From: CAVRZY01 sp963725415
GTDB lineage: Bacteria; Acidobacteriota; Terriglobia; Bryobacterales; Bryobacteraceae
Length of the DNA stretch: 18,699 bases
Assembly (NCBI GenBank): GCA_963725415.1
Contig: CAVRZY010000310.1
Location: 1-18,699 of the forward strand
Direction of reading: 5' to 3'
Shown: piece by piece, positions 14,782-18,699 of the stretch
How the letters are laid out: each line of letters starts with the position of its first letter
How positions within the stretch are numbered: the stretch's first letter is position 1
Made by a program: the position numbers and the translations under genes
The notes under the pieces: model-generated
What the model saw: only the letters and a program-made list of their open reading frames with translations
The model's database searches: none
What the model was told of the DNA's origin: nothing

Positions 14782-15739
14782 GTACAAACCGGCGCCGTCC
14801 GCCGGAGCTCCTCGGCCTGCTCTTCGGCCTGGGTGTCGTTGAGAAACGTCCCTCCCCCGCTCTCCACCGCCGCCAGGTACTTCAGCTTGGCCTTGCTTCT
14901 TTGGATGGGAAGAAACTCGACGTGAAAATGGAAGTAGGGATGCTCCCCATGGGCCGGTTGCTGCCGCACGATCATCATCAACGGCAGCGGGAAGCCGTAC
15001 AGGTTGTCGTACTTCTGCCGTAGGGTCCGCACAATGACCGCCAGGTCCGTAGCCTCGCCTGCGCTCAACTCCGCCAGTGACCCGAAGTGCCGCTTCGAGT
15101 AGAGCTGGACCTCGCTGGGAAACCGGGCGAAGAACGCCACAAAAGCCACGAAACTCTGATTCTGCGTCACCAGCCGTCTGCCCTCGCGCAGCTCCTCTGC
15201 CAGAATGCGGCAGTACAGACATTCGTGTTTCTCCGAGTAGTGCACTGAGGCCGAGTTCAGCTCGACGGCCACCAGGGGCGGGAGAAACGGGAAGGCGTAG
15301 ATCTGGCCGTGCGGATGCGGCATGGTGACCCCGATCGCCAGGCCGGTGTTCTCGAACACGTAGACGTATTCGATGTCGGGTCGGGCCGCCAACTCGCTCG
15401 ACCGCCGCCGCCACAGATCGATGACCTTCCGCCACTGCTCGACGGAAAGCTGGGAGGGCAGCAGGTCGTGGTCCGGGTGGTAGAGCACCACGTCGCAGGC
15501 CCCGCGTGCGCCCGTGGTCTGAAACAACGGACCCTCTGGTTGGAACGGCTCGAACGGCTCGCCATCCAGCTCGAAGGCCGGGAAATCGTTCGGGTAGAGA
15601 TAGACCTGATAGTGCTCCGGAACACGGCCCGACCCCGGGCAAAACGGACACCAGTCTCGGGCAACTGGGGCCGCTCCTGACGCTGGGTGGCCACCGCCAC
15701 CCACTGTCGCAGAAGCGGATGCCAGCGCAATTCACTCAT
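14778..15739 (-). pseudogene. galT: Galactose-1-phosphate uridylyltransferase (GalT), one frameshift near the 5' end
   Basis: GalT transfers UMP between UDP-glucose and galactose-1-phosphate in the Leloir pathway. The main frame has zinc-site cysteines (DWCPFCPG), the catalytic HxH motif (GVTMPHPHGQIYAFPF), a second metal-site region (EKHECLYCRIL) and HPYFHFHVEFLP near the end. The length after repair, about 320 residues, is normal. The N-terminus MSELRWHPLLRQWVAVATQRQERPQLPE is in a different frame from 15739. Adding one base between 15656 and 15663, for example in the GGG run 15659-15661, joins it to DWCPFCPG. The ATG at 15739 overlaps the sulfatase stop as ATGA, so the two genes were translationally coupled. 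The frameshift could be an assembly error, since all catalytic motifs are intact. Confidence 0.85.
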
Positions 15740-17022
15740 TCCGTCCGCCCGCTTTCTCTGCCAGCAACGGCTTCCGCCAGGCGTTCAGCCTCTTTTCCAG
15801 ATCCGATTGGATCTGGCTCAGCGCCGGCCTCCCCAGCGCGGTTCCGCGTTTCGTACGGGTCGCTAGCCAGATCGTACAGCTCCTGGTTGCCCCGGTCGTA
15901 CCAGTTCAGTTTCCAGCGCCGCGTCCGAATGGTCCGGATCGGGTTGACCCACTTCTGCTTGGCGTAGTACTCCAGGAAGACCGCCGTGCGCTCGTTGTGG
16001 CTCCTGGTCAGATCGATTCCGGAAAGTGAGGCGGGAACCTTCACTCCGGCCAGCGCCGCCAGCGTGGGGAGCAGGTCCGCCTGGGTCACCAGGTCGTAGC
16101 GCAGGCCTTTCCCCAGCCCGTTCCCCGGAGCCGAGATCAAGAGGGGAATCGAGATCCCTTCCTCGTACATGAATGGGCCTTTGAAGGGCAGGCCATGCTC
16201 GCCCAGCGCGTCCCCGTGGTCGCTGGTACAGACCACAATCGTGGAGCCAAGATCCGGCACCGCGTCCAGCACCATGCCCAGGCAGGCGTCCACTTTCTCG
16301 ACCAGCTCGCAGTAGTGGCTGCGGTAACGGACCCAGTCCTCCGGCGTATAGCTCCGGGTCGCGCGTCCCTGGTCTTTGTCCACATACTCCCGCTGCTCAC
16401 TGGGCTTGCCCGCCAGGTTTTCCAGACCCGAGTAAGGCGGCTTGACACCCGGCCGCGGCTCGACTTTCTCCAGGATTTTCGTGACCCCGTAGATGTCATG
16501 GGGATTGACAATCGAGACCCAAGCCAGCCACGGCCCCGGCTGCCGCCGGATCCACTCGACCGCCCGCTGTGAGACCTCCTCGTCCTGCCGATTGCTTTCG
16601 TAGGTCCCGAACCCGAACCGCAGCGGCCCTTCGCGCTCGTTTCCCAGATGCCATTTGCCGAAGTACCCGGTGCTGTACCCCGCCGTCTGGAACATGCTCC
16701 CGACCGTGGGCATGGACGGCGGAAGGGGCTGGCCCAACGAGCCGGCATCCACGTTGGTCAGTACGCCCGTGCGATGCGGCTCCAGCCCCGTCAGCAACGC
16801 CGACCGCGCCGCCGAGCATTGCGGCGTATTGCAGAACGCCGAGGTGAATTTAACGGCCGCCGGTTCCAGCCGAGCCCGGTTGGGCAGCTTCACCGGCCCC
16901 GGCAGCAAGGCCGACTCCTGGTCTGACATGAATACCAGGACATTGGGCGGCCGCGATTGCGCCGTCAGAATAGCCGGCGCGGCCAGGAATTCCCGCCGAG
17001 AAATTCGGGGAAAGGCGTTCAT
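15736..17022 (-). CDS. Exported sulfatase (formylglycine type)
   Basis: This 428-residue alkaline-phosphatase-superfamily sulfatase hydrolyses sulfate esters. It starts MNAFPRISRREFLAAPAILTAQ, a twin-arginine-type leader. The metal-site strand is NVLVFMSDQES, and the signature CSAARSALLTG (C69 to R73) is the C-x-A-x-R variant, with C69 the residue converted to formylglycine. Other conserved parts are YSTGYFGKWHLG, TSDHGDALGEHG and a C-terminal RTRRWKLNWYDRGNQELYDLASDPYE. The second metal aspartate usual in DD is Gln35 here, a mild oddity. ATG 17022 was preferred over ATG 17040 because it places the leader correctly and has GGTGA upstream. It is cotranscribed with galT, suggesting breakdown of a sulfated, galactose-containing glycan, which is inference. 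Confidence 0.9.
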   Translation of the reverse strand: MNAFPRISRREFLAAPAILTAQSRPPNVLVFMSDQESALLPGPVKLPNRARLEPAAVKFTSAFCNTPQCSAARSALLTGLEPHRTGVLTNVDAGSLGQPLPPSMPTVGSMFQTAGYSTGYFGKWHLGNEREGPLRFGFGTYESNRQDEEVSQRAVEWIRRQPGPWLAWVSIVNPHDIYGVTKILEKVEPRPGVKPPYSGLENLAGKPSEQREYVDKDQGRATRSYTPEDWVRYRSHYCELVEKVDACLGMVLDAVPDLGSTIVVCTSDHGDALGEHGLPFKGPFMYEEGISIPLLISAPGNGLGKGLRYDLVTQADLLPTLAALAGVKVPASLSGIDLTRSHNERTAVFLEYYAKQKWVNPIRTIRTRRWKLNWYDRGNQELYDLASDPYETRNRAGEAGAEPDPIGSGKEAERLAEAVAGRESGRTE

Positions 17023-17052
17023 GAGGTAGACTTCACCCATCCAGATGAAAAT

Positions 17053-17328
17053 GGCGAGATTCGCGCCAGTCCCCGAAGTACGCGGGTTGGTGCGGGAAGG
17101 GTAATTCGGGTACAGGCCACGAATTTCGCACAGGCGGCGAAATTCGCGCCAGTCCCCGAATTACGCGGGTTGGTGCGGGGGGCAATTCGGGTACAGGCCA
17201 CGAATTTCGCACAGGCGGCGAAATTCGCGCCAGTCCCCGAATTACGCGGGTTGGTGCGGGGGGCAATTCGGGTACAGGCCACGAATTTCGCACAGGCGGC
17301 GAAATTCGCGCCAGTCCCCGAATTACGC
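17053..17328. repeat. 81-bp tandem array of hairpin units (about 3.4 copies)
   Basis: Units start at 17053, 17136, 17217 and 17298, giving periods of 83, 81 and 81; copies 2 and 3 are almost identical, copy 1 has diverged and copy 4 is partial. Each unit joint forms a 60-base hairpin (17103-17162, 17184-17243, 17265-17324). Its inner stem is CGAATTTCGC/GCGAAATTCG around a 7-base loop, and its outer stem is AATTCGGGTACAGG with CCAGTCCCCGAATT. A 21-base spacer (ACGCGGGTTGGTG...) joins the hairpins. The period is a multiple of three, so open frames run through it, but the encoded 27-residue repeat looks like a by-product. The array fills most of the gene-free stretch 17023-17335 directly upstream of the sulfatase gene, so it may affect that gene's expression. 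Confidence 0.9.
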
Positions 17329-17335
17329 ATGCCCC

Positions 17336-18055
17336 TCATGGCGTGGTCGATACGATGGGGTTCACCACCGGGAAGGTGACAATGTTGCTGACGTAGACGT
17401 CCTGGGCAATCGTCGCCTGCGTTGCCGGGTTGGTGGGCAGGTCGCTGTTCAATTCCAAGTGAACCTCGTAAGTCCCTACCATGCCCGGCTTGATCGCGGC
17501 CAACAGCACGTTGGCGGTTTTCCCTCCCGCCAGCGAGGAAACGAAGTCGAGGGGCTCGTTCATGGCTGGCCCTTTGTAGGTCTGGCCAGTGTCCAGCTTG
17601 AACTTGGCCTCGTCCGGTTGCACGATGCCCAGCCCGGTGGCGTACACAATGATGGTCTCACCGGGCAGAGCCGGGTTCTCGTCCGTCACCAGGCTGTAAG
17701 CCACGTTGGCGCAGCATAGCGCGGACCCCATCGCCGTCATGATGACCTGGGCGCCCTCCGGGGCGCTCCCGCTATAAGGAATCCCATTTCCCTCCGGCCC
17801 CTCCACCCGCGCCCGCAGCCGGATGCGCGTGTGCATGCCGGCAGGGAATGCGTAGACCTTGGGGTCCTGGTTGAGCAATTGGATCAGCCCGTCGCGGATC
17901 TTTGCCAGATCGTCGCCTTCCTGTACCGTGTAAGTGTACTGGCGGTCCTCGATAGTTACGCTGGCTATATCCCCCGCCGTGGCCGTCCCGTCTACCGAGA
18001 CGGTACCGGAAGCCTGGCTGCTGGCGTGCATCACCACGCCCACCCGGGGGTCGGT
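17336..18055 (-). CDS. TIGR03437-type secreted protein, C-terminal part (5' end lost at the break)
   Basis: About 240 residues of the C-terminus are present. First comes a domain like VSVDGTATAGDIASVTIEDRQYTYTVQEGDDLAKIRDGLIQLLN, then PALPGETIIVYATGLGIVQP and the family-typical end GGKTANVLLAAIKPGMVGTYEVHLELNSDLPTNPATQATIAQDVYVSNIVTFPVVNP. This ending recurs in large families of exported proteins in Solibacter-type Acidobacteria, whose role is unknown. The frame stays open to 18196, but upstream of about 18055 it runs antisense through a flavoprotein gene, so those residues are not genuine. The true N-terminus, presumably with repeats and a signal peptide, is missing. The stop at 17336 lies next to the 81-bp repeat array. 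Confidence 0.8.
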   Translation of the reverse strand, partial: TDPRVGVVMHASSQASGTVSVDGTATAGDIASVTIEDRQYTYTVQEGDDLAKIRDGLIQLLNQDPKVYAFPAGMHTRIRLRARVEGPEGNGIPYSGSAPEGAQVIMTAMGSALCCANVAYSLVTDENPALPGETIIVYATGLGIVQPDEAKFKLDTGQTYKGPAMNEPLDFVSSLAGGKTANVLLAAIKPGMVGTYEVHLELNSDLPTNPATQATIAQDVYVSNIVTFPVVNPIVSTTP

Positions 18056-18090
18056 ACCCCCCAAGGCGAAGACGTCCTCGCCGAACCTCA
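18055..18090. other. Second composition and gene break
   Basis: Left of this interval the minus strand codes for the TIGR03437-type protein. Right of it the plus strand codes for the C-terminal domain of an FprA flavoprotein with no start of its own. Two unrelated, oppositely oriented genes are each cut within a few tens of bases, with no insertion sequence, integrase or tRNA at the site. The exact point cannot be placed better than about 18050-18090. Confidence 0.65.
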
Positions 18091-18340
18091 CCCCAATGCC
18101 GCCTATGCCGCCCTTCTCGCCAACGCCCTGAGGCCCAAGGTGAGATTTGTCTCTATTATTGGCTCCTACGGCTGGGGTGGCAAGACGGTGGAACAACTTG
18201 CCGCCATGATTCCCAACCTGAAGGTGGAAGTACTGGAACCGGTGTTATGCAAAGGACTTCCCAAGGAAGCTGATTTCAAGGCTCTGGATAAGCTGGCAGA
18301 TACCATCGCCCAGAGACACAAGGAACAAGGTTTGACCTAG
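18074..18340 (+). CDS. A-type flavoprotein / flavodiiron protein FprA, C-terminal fragment
   Basis: The plus-strand frame from about 18074 to the TAG at 18338 gives VLAEPHPNAAYAALLANALRPKVRFVSIIGSYGWGGKTVEQLAAMIPNLKVEVLEPVLCKGLPKEADFKALDKLADTIAQRHKEQGL. This is the end of the flavodoxin-like FMN domain of flavodiiron proteins, which reduce O2 or NO in anaerobes; GSYGWGGK is the FMN-binding loop. The N-terminal metallo-beta-lactamase-like diiron domain and most of the FMN domain, roughly 300 residues, are absent because of the break. The open frame extends upstream to 17831, but that part is antisense to another gene. The gene lies 100 bases upstream of a catalase gene on the same strand, so the two probably form an oxidative-defence unit. 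Confidence 0.82.
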   Translation, partial: VLAEPHPNAAYAALLANALRPKVRFVSIIGSYGWGGKTVEQLAAMIPNLKVEVLEPVLCKGLPKEADFKALDKLADTIAQRHKEQGLT

Positions 18341-18440
18341 CAGTCTTTTGCCGAGAGGAGGTGATAATATAAGCAAAGTTACTTCAGCTTCTAATCTCGG
18401 AGAACAAAATAGAGGAGGTAGGAAAAGGAAGGAGGATGTC
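18341..18440 (+). promoter_or_regulatory. Catalase leader with strong ribosome site
   Basis: The 100 bases between fprA and catalase are A/G-rich. GGAGG at 18431-18435 sits 5 bases before the catalase ATG (18441) and sets that start. A second GAGGAGGTGATAATATAAG string (about 18355-18373) looks like another strong ribosome site, but it leads only to GTG ATA ATA TAA, an empty frame. No clear promoter, PerR box or terminator hairpin was found. Confidence 0.55.
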
Positions 18441-18699
18441 ATGAAAGATAAAAACCTCACAACAAATCAAGGGGCCCCAGTCAGCAACAACCAGAATTCA
18501 CTGACCATGGGTGAGCGTGGACCCGTGTTGCTGCAAGACGTGCACCTCATTGAGAAACTGGCGCACTTTGACCGCGAACGAATCCCCGAGCGCGTAGTTC
18601 ACGCCAAGGGTGCCGGGGCGCATGGTTACTTCCAGGTATATAAGAGTATGTTGAAGTACACCTGCGCCAACTTCCTCCAGGACCCCAAAAAGCAGACGC
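18441..18699 (+). CDS. Catalase, N-terminal part (runs off window)
   Basis: The first 86 residues of a monofunctional haem catalase, which converts hydrogen peroxide to water and oxygen. After a polar N-terminus (MKDKNLTTNQGAPVSNNQNSLTMGERGPVLLQDVHLIEKLAHF) comes FDRERIPERVVHAKGAGAHGYFQV. This is the signature around the essential catalytic histidine (VVHA), followed by the start of the beta-barrel. The family is usually about 480-700 residues, so most lies beyond the edge, including the haem-ligand tyrosine. Codon use and the GGAGG leader resemble the fprA fragment upstream and differ from the Acidobacteria-like block. Clade assignment is not possible from this fragment. Confidence 0.9.
   Translation, partial: MKDKNLTTNQGAPVSNNQNSLTMGERGPVLLQDVHLIEKLAHFDRERIPERVVHAKGAGAHGYFQVYKSMLKYTCANFLQDPKKQT

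Noticed and set aside
17053..17328. CRISPR array
   Set aside because: The 81-bp units repeat as a whole, the 21-base spacer being repeated too; no unique spacers and no cas genes.
17019..17339. Protein made of 27-residue repeats (NSGTGANFAACAKFVACTRIAPRTNPR)
   Set aside because: It exists only because the repeat period is a multiple of three; several frames are open across the array, there is no ribosome site, and it overlaps the sulfatase start.
17831..18073. Upstream extension of the FprA frame
   Set aside because: The residues before VLAEPHPN do not resemble a flavodiiron protein and run antisense to the TIGR03437-type coding region.
18355..18373. Leader peptide gene behind the first AGGAGGTG site
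   Set aside because: The only start there gives GTG-ATA-ATA-stop; no meaningful peptide.

Overview
The window reads as three blocks of different base composition and taxonomic flavour joined by two abrupt breaks inside genes. Block A (about 1-1280) is AT-rich and holds an overlapping restriction endonuclease/DNA methyltransferase pair on the minus strand. Block B (about 1281 to 18055) is GC-rich and looks like an Acidobacterium of the Solibacter/Bryobacter type. The reasons are two proteins with the Solibacter-type C-terminal domain (TIGR03437-like), a Tad/Flp pilus locus, Tat-exported oxidoreductase and sulfatase genes, and many palindromic intergenic repeats. Block C (about 18074-18699) has intermediate GC and strong AGGAGG-type ribosome sites. 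It carries the end of an A-type flavoprotein (FprA) gene and the start of a catalase gene, as expected of an oxygen-stressed anaerobe. Because the blue-print changes mid-gene at both ends, a chimeric metagenomic assembly is the simplest reading; real insertion cannot be excluded from sequence alone.

Block B, minus strand from 10007 down to 1279, is a Tad pilus locus in transcription order: DUF192 protein, TPR lipoprotein (TadD-like), Flp pilin, polytopic membrane protein (GT-C-like, frameshifted), CpaB, CpaC secretin, TadG-like protein, two TadE-like pseudopilins, and CpaE/TadZ, which is cut off just after its Walker A motif. Several neighbours overlap by ATGA, so much of it is probably translated as a coupled operon. 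The ATPase and platform genes (cpaF, tadB, tadC) that should follow cpaE are absent because of the break at about 1280.

The plus strand from 10099 carries a 970-residue secreted double beta-propeller protein and a Tat-signal aldo/keto reductase. Convergent and divergent small genes follow: a secreted charged protein and a short cytosolic protein that appears frameshifted. A minus-strand sulfatase-galT pair (ATGA overlap, galT frameshifted) comes next. Upstream of the sulfatase lies an array of 81-bp tandem repeats that form hairpins, then the C-terminal part of a second TIGR03437-type protein.

The most interesting non-coding content is a set of palindromic elements in block B. They are a four-hairpin cloverleaf-like element (2288-2385), a nested 158-bp palindrome (6600-6757), a REP-like inverted repeat whose one arm codes for a lipoprotein signal peptide (9547-9643), and the 81-bp hairpin array (17053-17328). 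Two of them share a conserved asymmetric core, GGGTACAG...CAGTCCCC, despite unrelated flanking stems. Three genes in block B need one added base to restore the frame, which points to indel errors in the assembly or to gene decay.
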